This document shows, piece after piece, positions 19,367 through 29,949 of a DNA stretch of 53,532 nt. Under the pieces are notes generated by a model. That model made no database searches and had not been told where the DNA came from. It saw only the letters and a program-made list of their open reading frames with translations. The position numbers and the translations under genes were made by a program. Source of the DNA: Gracilaria domingensis (taxonomy: Eukaryota > Rhodophyta > Florideophyceae > Gracilariales > Gracilariaceae); NCBI GenBank assembly GCA_022539475.1, contig VCMS01000187.1, positions 256,634-310,165 on the forward strand. Reading direction: 5' to 3'. The first letter of the stretch is position 1; each line of letters opens with the position of its first letter.

Positions 19367-20282
19367 AATTGAAATGAGTGAATTGCGCGCAACATAATGG
19401 CAAACTACCATGTTGCTTGAAGGGAGGATAGTGAATTACAACGCCGTCAAACATGTGGAATTACCTACAAGAAGACAGCTGGATACAGATGTGCGCATTT
19501 GCGTTTTACGTGCTTTAATTTAGAAAACTGTCAAAGTCTGTCGACTCACGGTCCTCTACGTCCTTCAGGAGCTAGAGTTCCGGACCAACGGGGCCCATTG
19601 TCTCGGCGCCTTTTGGCGCTGTTGGACTGGACGACGATGGGGAGCACAGTGGCGACCCTGGGCAGGGCTGCATGTGCAGACGGACTAACGGCCCCCGCTG
19701 GGGCTGCGTCGCGCTGGTCGTCAGAGACCGATACAAACAATAGTACAGTTGTAGAAGATAGTTTATTGACAAGTGATGAATAAAGACAGTGAAGTCGTTC
19801 AACGAACACTAGCTTTCTACTTATGTACTGCTTTGAGATAGCGTAAATCTGCTAAACCGCGTATCTCCCCGCTGAGCCCGGTTAGTTACAGGAGCTCTGA
19901 AAAGACGCATATGCGCCTCTAATAAATCAAATACAGTATATCCCCGATATATATATCTCGAGAGATATATACAGTATCTCTATCAATGCAGTTGAGGCTC
20001 CACTGCCACAAAACACAAATATCACTCTTCTGACCACCAGGGTCCCAAACAACCCGACATCGAGGTTCATATCTCAAACATTCTTCATCAACACGCTCGA
20101 CAAAAACTGATCAGTAGATGCAACCACGTAGGCATAAGCTGTAGATCTATCGTGATCTACAGTACCTCGATTACTTCCGCTGTGTGAAATTCTCTGTTCT
20201 TCTGCTACAAAAGTAAACTGCTGAGAGGGGATGGCAAGAGAATTAAGTCAGCCCCAACCCTAATACAAGCTTATTCCGAATT
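19367..20282 (+). repeat. Copia-A 5' LTR, interrupted by a solo LTR
   Basis: 19367-19528 and 20103-20282 together match the 337-bp 3' LTR (29246-29582). The ends AATTG...CGAATT are set by the AGAAC duplication and by the primer site that follows. Confidence 0.9.
19529..20102 (+). mobile_element. Solo LTR (574 bp) inside the Copia-A 5' LTR
   Basis: TGTCAAAG...CTCGACA with AAAAC at both sides (19524-19528, 20103-20107), and absent from the 3' LTR of Copia-A. A 10-bp inverted repeat (19950-19959 / 19962-19971, TATATATCTC arms) lies in it. Orientation is uncertain. The parent element is not in this window. Confidence 0.82.
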
Positions 20283-20300
20283 GGTTATGGGCTCAGCACC
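20283..20300 (+). promoter_or_regulatory. Copia-A primer-binding site
   Basis: GGTTATGGGCTCAGCACC directly after the LTR, of the initiator tRNA-Met half type used by copia elements. Confidence 0.8.
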
Positions 20301-20407
20301 TCTTGGAAACCTGCAACCTTTTCTCCTTGACTCTTGCGTTTCTTGCTTGTGTTTCCTGGCTTTTCTGTGTGAAAGGAAATCGTTCTACATCAGCTCCATA
20401 CTGTGAA

Positions 20408-20971
20408 ATGGACTACTCTAAAAAGATACCCAAGTTCTTCGGCCGCGCCGGGGAAGATTTTCTTCTTTCGTGCGCGCGAACAAAGGCTCTAGTGCAGGCG
20501 GAAAGTGTCCTACGTTTCGTAACCGTAGATGTCGCTGGAGGGATGGACGACCTGACAGAGAAAGAAATCATTGTTGTCGCTAAAGCCCGTGCGCTGCTCA
20601 TGCGCGCACTTGGAGACAAGCCGTTACGTCTTTGCCTCTCTGAACAAAGCAACCCGCATTTGATGTGGAAGAAGTTGAAGGATCGTTACGCTGTGTCCAA
20701 TGTTGTCTCCCGAGTTCAACTGCAATCAAAGCTGACCAGGATGCGGTATACAGGACAGTCGATGCAAGATTACGTAGATGCCTTTGAGGAGATCTTTAAC
20801 CGCCTGGCAGGAATGGGTACAGCAGTCGTGGAAGAGATGCAAGTCGCCATATTTTTGGCTTCGTTTGGCGCCAAGAACTGCTCAGTATATGGCAGTACTG
20901 TTGCAATCTTGCAGACATGTGACTCGAATGTCTCTTGGGAGGTGGTGACGGCGCGTCTATTGCAAGAATAG
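20408..20971 (+). pseudogene. Copia-A Gag
   Basis: MDYSKKIPKFFGR at 20408 is the likely true start; an upstream in-frame ATG (20303) would add 35 hydrophobic residues overlapping the primer site and is less likely. The body is UBN2-type copia Gag (LMWKKLKDRY, then a Q-LTRMRY block, then VSWEVVTARLL). TAG at 20969 interrupts the frame, which then reopens into the zinc knuckle, so this was a continuous Gag-Pol frame. Confidence 0.85.
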
Positions 20972-20992
20972 GAAGAGCGACTTGGTCCAGCC

Positions 20993-21463
20993 ATGGTTGA
21001 GAATGGTTTTGCTAGTGATGGAACTGCCTTGCAATTGTATCACAGAACGAGAGCGTGCGCTCGTAGGCAAAAGAGAGATACTCGCTCATGCTACGCGTGT
21101 CGGAAGAGAGGACACATAGCACGCAACTGCCCGAAGAGGAATGCTCAACGCCGAGATGAAGAAAATGAGGATATTCGCAGTCGAAGAAATGAATCGGCTG
21201 GAAGTGCGACTCTGCTCAAGGCAACAGTATCAAAGCATAAGATTGTACTGGACTCCGGAGCTTCGAAACATATGGTGCGTGACGCATCAGCTCTGAGAAA
21301 CCTCCGCCGAATCAGTAGGAAGTCAGTGACACTAGGTGACTCCAGGACTTTGATTGAGGACATGGAGGGCGATCCAGTGGTACGCACACGAGTGCAGAAT
21401 GGGGCAAATATCGTGAAGTACGATGTTTTTCTTCGTAGTGCACTGCTCGTACCAGACATTTAA
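20993..21463 (+). pseudogene. Copia-A zinc knuckle and protease
   Basis: CYACRKRGHIARNC is a CCHC nucleocapsid knuckle. IVLDSGASKHMVRD is the copia protease active site (Asp-Ser-Gly). It is in the same frame as Gag and integrase; it ends in TAA at 21461, shortly before the integrase part reopens. Confidence 0.88.
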
Positions 21464-21484
21464 GACGTTCTAGTATCATGTTCT

Positions 21485-22835
21485 GTGTTGTGTAATGAAG
21501 GCATGACACTTGTCTTCAAGAGTACTGAGTGTACTGAAAGCAGCAATGGAAACGTTCTCCTTCGAGCCCGACTGGAAAGTGGAATATATATCATCAACGG
21601 GCATCTGAATCTGGTGGACTCTAGGGAAACGGCTTGTATCGCAAGGTCAAGGATTACAGATAATCTGTGGCATGCCAGACTCGACCATGCGAGTCGGTAC
21701 ATCGTACTGAATCTGTTGCAATCAAATGCTGTGCAACCTTTACGGTCCAATACCTTTACGAAAGAGGTCTGTGCGACTTGCGCGAAAGCTAAACTATCTT
21801 GGTGCAGACATCATCGAAATCCAGCTCGCGCCGCTTCTGTCTGTGAAGTCAATCACAGTGATGTCTGCGGACCGATGTCGGTAAAGTCGCTTGATGAATC
21901 CAGATTCTTTGTCTCCATTAAGGATGACTATTCTGGATACGTTCTAATTAAGCCAATCAAACGTAAGAGCCAAATCGCCTCTGAATTTATTGACTTTGAA
22001 GCTTGGGCAGAACGTCGAACGAACCGCAGAATTCAGCAACTCAGGAGTGATCGCGGGGGAGAGCACGTGGCCTTGAAGGATCATTTCCGCCAGAAAGGAA
22101 TCGAATGGAGGCCATCTTCCTCGTACTCACCGAATGCGAACGGTGTAGCTGAAAAAGCTTACAAGACTATTGTGGAATGCGCTAGATCTCTGCTGCTCGA
22201 TGCAGGACTTCCCAAGCAGTTCTGGGCTGAAGCAGTATCTCATGCTGCTGATATTCGAAACAGATTTTTCTGTCCTACGTTGAAAATTGTGACTAGTTTC
22301 GAACTGTTTACCGGTAGCAAGCCTAGAATTGATCATCTGCGTGTTTTCGAAAGCCATGCATGGGTCCATGTTACGAAACAGAATCGGAAGAAGATTGACC
22401 CGAAAAGCAGAGAAGGAATTGTCGTTGGCTGTTACGATAACAATCAATACAAGGCCTGGCTCAAGGACACCGAGTCTGTGGTAGTTGCCACTGATGTAGT
22501 CATTGATGAAGCATCTTTTCCAGGCTTCACCTGGTTTAGGACTCGAGAGCAGGAAGGATTAGTAAAAGAAACTGTATCTGCAGAAGAAGAAATATTTGGA
22601 ACGGACTTCGAGGAAACAAAAGTAAATGGTACAGAAGGACAGGAAGTGCAGGAAGAGAACCCGGAGGCAGTTGAGCACTGCACGACGGATATTGATGAAG
22701 ACAGAAATGAATGGCAGACACACCTCTCCTCGAAGCCTTCAACTTATGGTACTACTGTTGAACGGTATGCACTTAAATCCCCGTTTGAAAGTGTCGAGGG
22801 TCAAGGATGGAGGGGACTCCAGACATCCTGCGCCG
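21485..22835 (+). pseudogene. Copia-A integrase
   Basis: GAG_pre-integrase zinc region LWHARLDHAS ... CATCAKAK, then the rve core: Asp in VNHSDVCGP, Asp in LRSDRGGEH, Glu in NGVAEKAYKT. All three catalytic residues are present. The open frame continues past 22835, but copia-like content fades there, at the Copia-B junction; a CGCCG at 22831 resembles the CGCCA after the Copia-B 3' LTR. Confidence 0.88.
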
Positions 22836-23083
22836 TGTTCAACGACGGCGGCTAAAGCGCTGGATGCGCCGTTGTCGACGGTCGCGCTAGCCGCCGCCGC
22901 CGCCGGCGCAGTAGTATTTAGATATGAATCGGTAGAAGTCCTGTTTAGTCTAGTGGTAACTATTCTATCGTATTCAATCTATCTACTCAGTAAACGAGAG
23001 CTTTACGACGGTCTTAGGCCGAGCGCGACGCAGCCCTACGCAGGGCCGTAAGTCCGCAAACGCGACGCAGCTCCCCGCAGCCG

Positions 23084-23115
<32 letters not shown>

Positions 23116-23182
23116 CCACGGCCGCTAGTTCGCAGTCGCGCATCCCGCCAGCCCACCCGGCCGGCCAGCCACGTCCATGTTG
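22836..23182. repeat. GC-rich low-complexity stretch at the Copia-A/Copia-B junction
   Basis: Contains a (GCC)n run at ~22893-22907 and a run of 31 C at 23084-23114, between pieces of ordinary composition. Copia-B's 5' LTR should begin here, but the sequence does not match its 3' LTR. It is either a diverged or rearranged LTR or foreign filler. No gene seen. Confidence 0.5.
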
Positions 23183-23261
23183 ACGTTGCTTGGAGAGAGT
23201 CCTGCCGGCTCTCTCCTCCGAGACAACTCTTTTGTCGCATCCCACTCTTCTTTCTCTGATA
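23183..23261 (+). repeat. Copia-B 5' LTR, recognisable right end only
   Basis: 79 bases match the end of the 3' LTR (to 27654). They include a perfect 8-bp hairpin, GGAGAGAG / CTCTCTCC (23192-23199, 23209-23216), conserved at 27586-27610. Confidence 0.8.
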
Positions 23262-23278
23262 GGTTATTGGGCCTACTC
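23262..23278 (+). promoter_or_regulatory. Copia-B primer-binding site
   Basis: GGTTATTGGGCCTACTC follows the LTR end; a variant of the initiator tRNA-Met half site seen in Copia-A. Confidence 0.6.
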
Positions 23279-23336
23279 GTAACACTACTGTGTACATCGC
23301 TATTTCAATTTTCTTTCTTTTCCTTCCATTGTAACC

Positions 23337-24047
23337 ATGGAAACGGAAAAAATCCGAATCAAGCCTTTTGACGAAAAGGACGATTATAAGCTCTGGCGCA
23401 TACGAATCGAAGCCGCATGTGACGCCAAGGGCATCGGAAATGTTTTGCAACAAAGCCATAATCCTTATTCCAGTGACGACGATAAGCGCAAAGAGTTCGA
23501 AACTAACCAGAAAAAGGCTAGTGGAATGATCGTCGCCGCAGTCTCCAATGAAGCACTACGCGTTGTCCAGTCAGAAATTGGACAGCCCAATAAGATGTTG
23601 AAACGTCTTGACGACCGATATGCGTCAAAGTCGACCGCATCCCGTATTGCCAAAATGTGTGAACTTGTCACCCTTCGTTACTCTAGTATTGAACAAAACA
23701 TGGGCAAGCACATTGACAAGATGGCCGGTATCGTAGAACAACTGGCAAGCAGGGACACTAAACTCCCAGAAGAACTCTCTGTTGCTCTTTTGGTCTCATC
23801 AATTTCTGCCTCATATCTTAATCCAGTTTGCGCCGCCATCAAAACACTTCCATCTGAGAATGTAACTTGGGACACTGTGTCATCCCGTCTTCTAGATGAA
23901 ACTAGAGCTCTGGCTAGCACTCGATCTGAAAGAGCAAATTCTGCCAGACCAAAGTGTGGTATTTGCAAACGGCTTGGCCACACTACTAGAAACTGCTTCC
24001 TGAATCCCCGAAACCCTAAAAAAACTGAATCTCAAGGAAAGCAGTAA
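23337..24047 (+). CDS. gag: Copia-B Gag, intact
   Basis: 236 residues from ATG 23337 (context CCATGG). Opens METEKIRIKPFDEKDDYKLWRIRI, the copia Gag signature with the F-D-x-x-D-Y-x-x-W spacing. The middle is helical and UBN2-like. A CCHC knuckle, CGICKRLGHTTRNC, is near the C-terminus. The ORF ends at TAA 24045, and further stops lie before the protease frame opens, so Gag is separate or pol expression needs recoding. Confidence 0.9.
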   Translation: METEKIRIKPFDEKDDYKLWRIRIEAACDAKGIGNVLQQSHNPYSSDDDKRKEFETNQKKASGMIVAAVSNEALRVVQSEIGQPNKMLKRLDDRYASKSTASRIAKMCELVTLRYSSIEQNMGKHIDKMAGIVEQLASRDTKLPEELSVALLVSSISASYLNPVCAAIKTLPSENVTWDTVSSRLLDETRALASTRSERANSARPKCGICKRLGHTTRNCFLNPRNPKKTESQGKQ

Positions 24048-24165
24048 CAACTTCTCTGAAAAATAGAATAACTACAGTAATTCTGCAGAGAAAAAGGACA
24101 AACAGAAGGATAACTATTCGTCGAATGCGAAACCAACACGCAATCGAGCAGCAGTTGCAAGGGCA

Positions 24166-24372
24166 ATGATGGCTCAAGTCCCCACCTCTGAACTTCTTAT
24201 GTTGGACTCAGGAACCACAACGCACCTCACACTCGATTCTTCAAACCTGACTCAATCTGAGTCATGTAATATTCCAATCTCCCTTGGCGATGACTCTACC
24301 ATAATTGCCACCGAGCAAGGTACTCGAAGTGTTAATTGGAATTATAATGGGTCACAACTTCTGTGTCTTTAA
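24166..24372 (+). pseudogene. Copia-B protease fragment
   Basis: LLMLDSGTTTHLT carries the Asp-Ser-Gly active site of copia proteases, with GDDSTI matching the flap region. The frame is lost at 24372 and the downstream half is in the frame opening at 24363; a one-base shift joins them. Confidence 0.82.
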
Positions 24373-25802
24373 GTAACACACTCGTCTCCTCTGAACTGGC
24401 TATGAGCCTGCTCTCAATTCCGGCATTAACGTCTAAAGGTATCGCAGTTCTCTTTCTACCAGACTTCGCCCTCTTAATTGACATTGAGAACGAATTTAAA
24501 GTCATTAGCTCCGCTCCGAAACTTCCAGACGGATTGTATTACATCTCTGAAAACTTTGAAAAGTCTAACATATCTCTGGAAAATGCAAGCATCAATCGTG
24601 CAATGATGGCTAGAATACAAGAGATTGCAACTACTTCATCCAACTGTAGTCAGTCCGGAGCCACAATTGAATCAGAGACTAATGCTAGTCAATCAGATGA
24701 GAACTGTGATTCTGATTCTGAACCAGATGGTGTCACAGAAATTGATACCAGTTCCGGCAATACCGAAGTCGTTTCGAACGAGTCAAACAAGGATTCAGAG
24801 GTCACTCTTTGGCACTCAAGGTTTGCTCACGCTATATCCAAGAAGGACATTACTCAAATGATCCAGAAAAACCTTCTACCAATCAACCGCGAATTCAAAA
24901 CTGATTGTACTCCATGTGCTGTCAGTAAGTTTCGAAAGAAATATGGCGGGAGCTTAACCTCCAGGATCCGTCCTGGTCATCTACACACTGACATAACCGA
25001 TGTCGGTACAGTGTCTGAAGATGGCTATCGCTATTATCTCATTGTGGTTGATGAGTACAGTCGTTTTCTGATTGGAAAACCTCTACGAAACAAAGTTGAT
25101 GCATCGGACTTTCTTATTGGCATGATAAATTGGTTTGAACGCCAGTCCGGAAACTATGTACGCTCTCCACATTCTGACGGTGGAAAAGAATTCTATCGTG
25201 CTAAGAAACATTTTGAGAAGCTCGGTATTAGATGCTCACAGACTAGCACGAATACACCAGCATCTAATGGCCTTGCTGAACGTTATATTGGGATCCCTTT
25301 GGGTCCAATGAGAGCTGAACTCAATCAAGCTAAGCTTCCCAAGCGTTTCTGGAACTACGCTCTAAAGCAAGTAATTGATGCTCGTAACCTCGCGGTTCAT
25401 CGCAAAACAGAACAAATTCCATATGTGACGCTGCTTGAGGAATATCCGCCATATGCGAAACATATGAAAGCGTTTGGTTGTCGAGTCTTAGTGCTTCGCA
25501 CAGAGGATCGGACTCGCAAGTTGGACACCCGACTAACAAATGGCCTCAATCTGGGACATTTTCAAGGTGGTATGTACAGTATCCTTACATCTGAAGGAAT
25601 CGTCCAAACGAAACATGTTCGGTTCTTTGAGTCAGAATTTCCAGGACTATCACTTCTCAGCCATATAACTCCCAGTACAGAGGACAACGGTTATGGCCAC
25701 CCTGAATTTGGCGTTCCAAACACAGACACCATCGACGAAGATGACGATACCAGCTCCGCACTCACATCATTAACGCACTATCCATTGCATGATTCGACGT
25801 AG
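24363..25802 (+). pseudogene. Copia-B protease end and integrase
   Basis: 479 open codons. After the protease end come LWHSRFAH ... CTPCAVSK (zinc region) and the rve core: LHTDITDV (Asp), PHSDGGKEF (Asp), SNGLAERYIG (Glu). The catalytic triad is complete. TAG at 25800-25802 ends the frame, which continues open afterwards, so RT belonged to the same polyprotein. Confidence 0.9.
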
Positions 25803-27455
25803 GACTCTGACATAGGTGGATATCTCTCCGACTGTGACGATGAAATCGCTACAGCCCACTGTTCCGTTGCGCAGGCAATGCCATCCGAAATCAGTACAGG
25901 AGACGAACCAACTCTCTGAGAAGCTCTGAAATCTCCAGAAGCTTCGTTCTGGATGGAATGTATCAAGAAGGAATTTGAAACTATTCAAAACCTAAAAACC
26001 TACGTTGATGCTGAAGCTGATCATGGCCAACCGATTCCTTCTGGTATAATCCTCCGACTGAAGCGAGACCATAGTGGTGCGCCCTCGCGCTTCAAAGCTC
26101 GTCTCGTAGCCAGAGGAAACTTTCAGATAGACTACAACAAGTCAGTGTTGTATGCTCTAGTTCTGAACTTTGAATTGTTCCGACTCATACTCGCCGTGGC
26201 AACTTCCAAAGGCTGGGATCGTCAACATGTGGATATAAAGGGAGCCTTTCTACATGCAAAGATCCCTGAAGATAATCCAATTTGGATACGACTTCCCAAA
26301 ATCTCAGGAATCCCAGAAGCCAACGGTAGAGTCGTTAAACTTGTCAAATCTCTTTATGGCACTCGTGAGGCACCCAGACTGTGGTTTGAAAATTTATCTT
26401 CGTACTTAGTATCAATTGGATTCAAACAAGCGGCCTCCCATCCCTGCCTCTTTTCGTATCATGACAGCGACGAATTGGTGCTCTTTTTGGCATACGTCGA
26501 TGACCTTAGCATTTTTGGACCATCGCGACTTACGGAATGGACTAAGAAGAAACTTTCAGAATACTACGACGTTAGTCATCTAGGACGAACCGATCTTTAC
26601 TTGGGCGTTTCTATCAAAGAAACGGATTCTGCTGTATATCTTCATCAACAGCCTCTTATTGACAACATTATCTCAATGTGAAATATGACATGTGCTAATC
26701 CTCTTCCTCACCCTTTGCCAGACGGACACTGCCTCTATGATGCAAGAACACCTGTTACAGAAGAGGATTCCATTCAAATGGAAACTGTTCCGTACAGAAA
26801 GGCACTTGGATCTTTGCTTTTTCTAAGCACCCGCACACGTCCTGACCTTGCTACCGCCGTTTCCCTACTTGGAAAATTTGCTTCATCACCGAAACCCGAG
26901 CACTGGAATCATCTGAAAAATGTCGTGCGTTATTTGAAAGGCACAAGAAACTTTGCTTTAAAACTCCTTAAAAACATTGAGATTAATATTGAGGCTTGGT
27001 CTGATGCAGATTGGGGCCGAGATCTAGAACGACGTCGGTCCAGGGGGGGTCACTACATCAGCATTGGAGGTTTTCCAGTTATCTGGAGCTCAAAACTTCA
27101 AAAGTCAACCGCCCTATCTACTTCAGAGGCCGAGTTTTATGCACTATCGGAATGCACTCGTCAGATACAATGGGTTCATAACGTTATGACTGAAATTGAA
27201 CTACCTCTACTGGAACCGGTTCCCATTCATCAAGACAACCTAGGAACAATCAAATGGTCCAAAGAGTATCTTGGAATGAGAAGGGTTAAGCACGTGGACA
27301 TTCGTTTTAATCATGTCTTAGATGCCGTCAAAAGCGGTTTGGTCGACATTCGGTTTGTTCCTTCCAAGGAGAATCATGCAGATATCATGACGAAGACTCT
27401 GACTGGAACTCTTTTTGTTCCTCATCGTAATGCCCTCTGTGTTGCTCCCTTCTAA
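25803..27455 (+). pseudogene. Copia-B reverse transcriptase and RNase H
   Basis: Same frame as the integrase, with TGA at 25917 and TGA at 26679. RT_2 motifs: FKARLVARGNFQ, HVDIKGAFLHA (first Asp), SLYGTREAPRLWF, FLAYVDDLSIF (YVDD intact). RNase H: WSDADWG, STSEAEFYALSE, HIDI-like VDIRFN and KENHADIMTK. The domain set is complete and catalytic residues are preserved. TAA 27453 precedes the polypurine tract by a few bases. Confidence 0.92.
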
Positions 27456-27460
27456 GGTCC

Positions 27461-27468
27461 AGGAGGGG
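27461..27468 (+). promoter_or_regulatory. Copia-B polypurine tract
   Basis: AGGAGGGG immediately before TGTCGGCATTACG. Confidence 0.75.
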
Positions 27469-27654
27469 TGTCGGCATTACGTCCTCTCATATATTTGAAT
27501 CACTATGGTTTATTTTGTACGGTCGTATCCTATATTAGTCTACGACCATTTGTGTACCTGATGCTTGTCTACATAAACGTCTCTTGGAGAGAGTCCTGCC
27601 GGCTCTCTCCTCCGAGACAACTCTTTTGTCGTATCCACTCTTCTTTCTCTGATA
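27469..27654 (+). repeat. Copia-B 3' LTR (186 bp)
   Basis: From TGTCGGC after the polypurine tract to TCTCTGATA. Only its last ~80 bases match the 5' side. It is followed by CGCCA and the resumed Copia-A frame. Confidence 0.85.
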
Positions 27655-28416
27655 CGCCAGCGAAGAGCACCAACGCGACTTGATCCTACGAAGGCCATGA
27701 CTGCAGTTGTTACTCCACTGCACGCACCAGCAACTGTACGCGAAGCGCTGCAAATGCCGGACGCGAACTGTTGGCAAATCGCGATCGATGATGAGCTCGC
27801 ATCTCTGCAAGCGCAATCGACTTGGGAAAGAGTACAGAGAAGACCCGATATGAATCCAATTGGAACAAGAATGGTCTTTCTGCGGAAAACCAACACAATG
27901 GGTCATACTGTACCTCACAAGGCACGATTAGTCGTTCGTGGATTTATGCAGTGCTTATTGGAACGGACGTATGCACCAGTTATGGATTTCAGCACAGTCT
28001 GTCTTGTGCTACCGCTGGCGCTGCAGAGGGGATACATCATTCACCAAATGGATGTCAAAACGGCGTTTTTGCATGGTGAGATTGATGAAACAATATATGT
28101 TATACCTCCCCATTGTCTGCAGCTTTGTAATGAGAATGAGGTTCTCAAGCTTAGAAAGAGTCTCTACGGGCTCAAGCAAGCCCCTCGTCAGTGGTTCAAG
28201 AAGTGGAAAGAAGTCATGGATGGGCTTAAGTTCCGGTCTTCGCTCTCGGATGAATACGTCTATGTGAGAGATGATGTGTGGTTGATGATTTACGTGGATA
28301 ATATAATCATCATTTCACCTCGCAAGAAGCACATGGACATTGTGAAGAATCAGATTTCCCAGAGTCTCGACGTCAAGGACTTGGCCACTCTCCAAATTCT
28401 TAGGAGTTACGTTTGA
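27655..28416 (+). pseudogene. Copia-A reverse transcriptase
   Basis: An Arg-rich linker (RQRRAPTRL) leads into RT_2: HKARLVVRGF, QMDVKTAFLHGEI (first Asp), SLYGLKQAPRQWF, and MIYVDNIIII where the second Asp of YVDD has become Asn. A frameshift near 28395 moves the continuation (FLGVTFESRI) to another frame. Two separate lesions make it inactive. Confidence 0.9.
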
Positions 28417-29188
28417 GAGTAGGATTGAAAGCGTCTTTCTGCATCAAGAAGATTACGTCGTGAAAATACTCAGGCGCTTTGGAATGGAGAACTCGAAACC
28501 GGTCTCAACGTCTATGACTGAGTTATGTGCCCGACAGAACTGCACACAGGACACATTCAATCAGAAGATGTACCAAGAAGTCATTATCTGTTTGTTGTTC
28601 CTTGCAAAACGCACTCGACCAGATCTTAATGTCTCAAAGACTCTACTTTCCCTACGATGCGCCCAACTGCGCGAATGCGACATTAAGGCATTGAAACGTA
28701 TTCTCCGTTACCTCCGTAGAACGAGCAACTACGGCTTGAGGCTGTCAACCATTCCCCGAGAGTTGAGTGCTTTTGCAGATGCGGACTGGGGTAGTGATGT
28801 CGAAACACGCAAATCGAACAGTGGGTTTGTTCTAATGCTTGGCGAGAGTACAGTAGCTTTACGATCTCTGAAGCAATCAGTCATGGCGCTTTCTACTTCT
28901 GAAGCAGAATACGTTGCCGCAAGTGAAGCCTGCAGATTTGTACTGTGGATGCGCGATCTTCTACACGATCTGGGAGTGAAGCTCGAGATACCCACACCTC
29001 TGTTTCAGAACAATCATACTGCTATCGACTCGGAGACGAACGGAATACGAGGTGCCAAACATGTGGCACTTCAAGACAACTTTGTTCGCAACATGATTGA
29101 GCAACGAGTGGTACTTATCAAGAAGCTATCTACAGAAGAGATGCCCACTGATTTGATGACCAACCTCTTCCACTCAGCCCGTTTATGA
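28417..29188 (+). pseudogene. Copia-A RT end and RNase H
   Basis: Continuation after the frameshift: KPVSTSM, LLFLAKRTRPDLN, FADADWGSD (catalytic Asp), STSEAEYVAASEA, QNNHTAI, KHVALQDNFVRN. Ends in TGA just after KKLSTEEMPTDLMTN, the usual copia end. Confidence 0.9.
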
Positions 29189-29233
29189 AGTATTTGATCT
29201 TTCTTGGTGCTTGCCCGGATGTGCACCGAAGCA

Positions 29234-29245
29234 AACAAGAGGGGG
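29234..29245 (+). promoter_or_regulatory. Copia-A polypurine tract
   Basis: ACAAGAGGGGG directly before the 3' LTR start AATTGGAATGAG. Confidence 0.75.
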
Positions 29246-29582
29246 AATTGGAATGAGTGAATAGCGCGCGACGCAATGGCGAACTAAAATGTTGCTTGAA
29301 GGGAAGATAGTGAATTACAACGCCGTCAAACATGTGGAATTACCTACAAGAAGACAGCTGCACGCAGATGTGCGCATTTGCGTTTTACGTGCTTTGTTTT
29401 AGAAAACTGATCAGTAGATGCGACCACGTAGGCATAAGCTGTAGATCTATCGTGATCTACAGTACCTCGATTATTTTCTCTGTGTGAAATGCTCCGTTGT
29501 TCCGCTACAAAAGTAAACTGCTGAGAGGGCATGGCAAGAGAATTAAGTCAGCTCCAACCCCAATACAACCGTAATCCGAATT
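29246..29582 (+). repeat. Copia-A 3' LTR (337 bp)
   Basis: Uninterrupted version of the 5' LTR; ends CCGAATT before AGAAC (29583-29587), the target duplication. Confidence 0.92.
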
Positions 29583-29587
29583 AGAAC

Positions 29588-29888
29588 TGCCAATTTGAAA
29601 AAATAGAAATTCACCGTTCGTCACGAAGGAAGAAGACCCCGGTGGCGCGAAGAGTCGAAGGTCGAGAAGGAATGGACGAAGAAGTGTCTGAACCCTAACT
29701 GTTCCGAAATCCATCCTGTGAAATCCTGTGCTATCACCAGCCTGGACCAACGTAAAATTCTGCTAGACGAACAATTTAAGTCTAAGAAGTCTATAAAGAC
29801 ACTTAGGACCGACCTTCGTTCTGCCCGCAAATCTGGGGAAGGGAGATACCAAGTTCGTGTCGAAGACAGAATGACTGCAGTCGCCTAG
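29588..29888 (+). pseudogene. Gypsy-B Gag, C-terminal part
   Basis: Resumes after Copia-A. The knuckle CLNPNCSEIHPVKSC (C-x4-C-x3-H-x4-C) matches CLNPDCTGIYRLKDC in Gypsy-B2. A frame change lies upstream of it around 29650. Ends with a stop at ~29886. Confidence 0.72.
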
Positions 29889-29949
29889 GGAGATTAGGGT
29901 GCGGCTTGCAGCGCACTTCCGAAGTCGATGTTCGAAGAAGCATTGAAAC

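Larger units (their letters stand above)
23183..27654 (+). mobile_element. Copia-B: youngest-looking Ty1/copia element, nested in Copia-A
   Basis: Order: partial 5' LTR, primer site, gag, protease, integrase, RT, RNase H, polypurine tract, 3' LTR. It lies between integrase and RT of Copia-A. Pol has three in-frame stops and one frameshift; gag is intact. It is less decayed than its host elements. The true left end may reach 22836. Confidence 0.88.
19367..29582 (+). mobile_element. Copia-A: Ty1/copia element with two later insertions
   Basis: 5' LTR, primer site, gag, zinc knuckle, protease, integrase, [Copia-B], reverse transcriptase, RNase H, polypurine tract, 3' LTR; integrase before RT is diagnostic of Ty1/copia. 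The 5-bp AGAAC duplication marks insertion into Gypsy-B gag. Confidence 0.92.

Noticed and set aside
20303..20407. Signal-peptide-like N-terminus of Copia-A Gag
   Set aside because: The 35 hydrophobic residues come from translating the leader and part of the primer site; the conserved Gag start is at 20408.
22983..23459. 158-codon minus-strand ORF across the C-run with a poly-Gly stretch
   Set aside because: It is produced by the homopolymer and covers an LTR, a primer site and the start of Copia-B gag; a shadow, not a gene.
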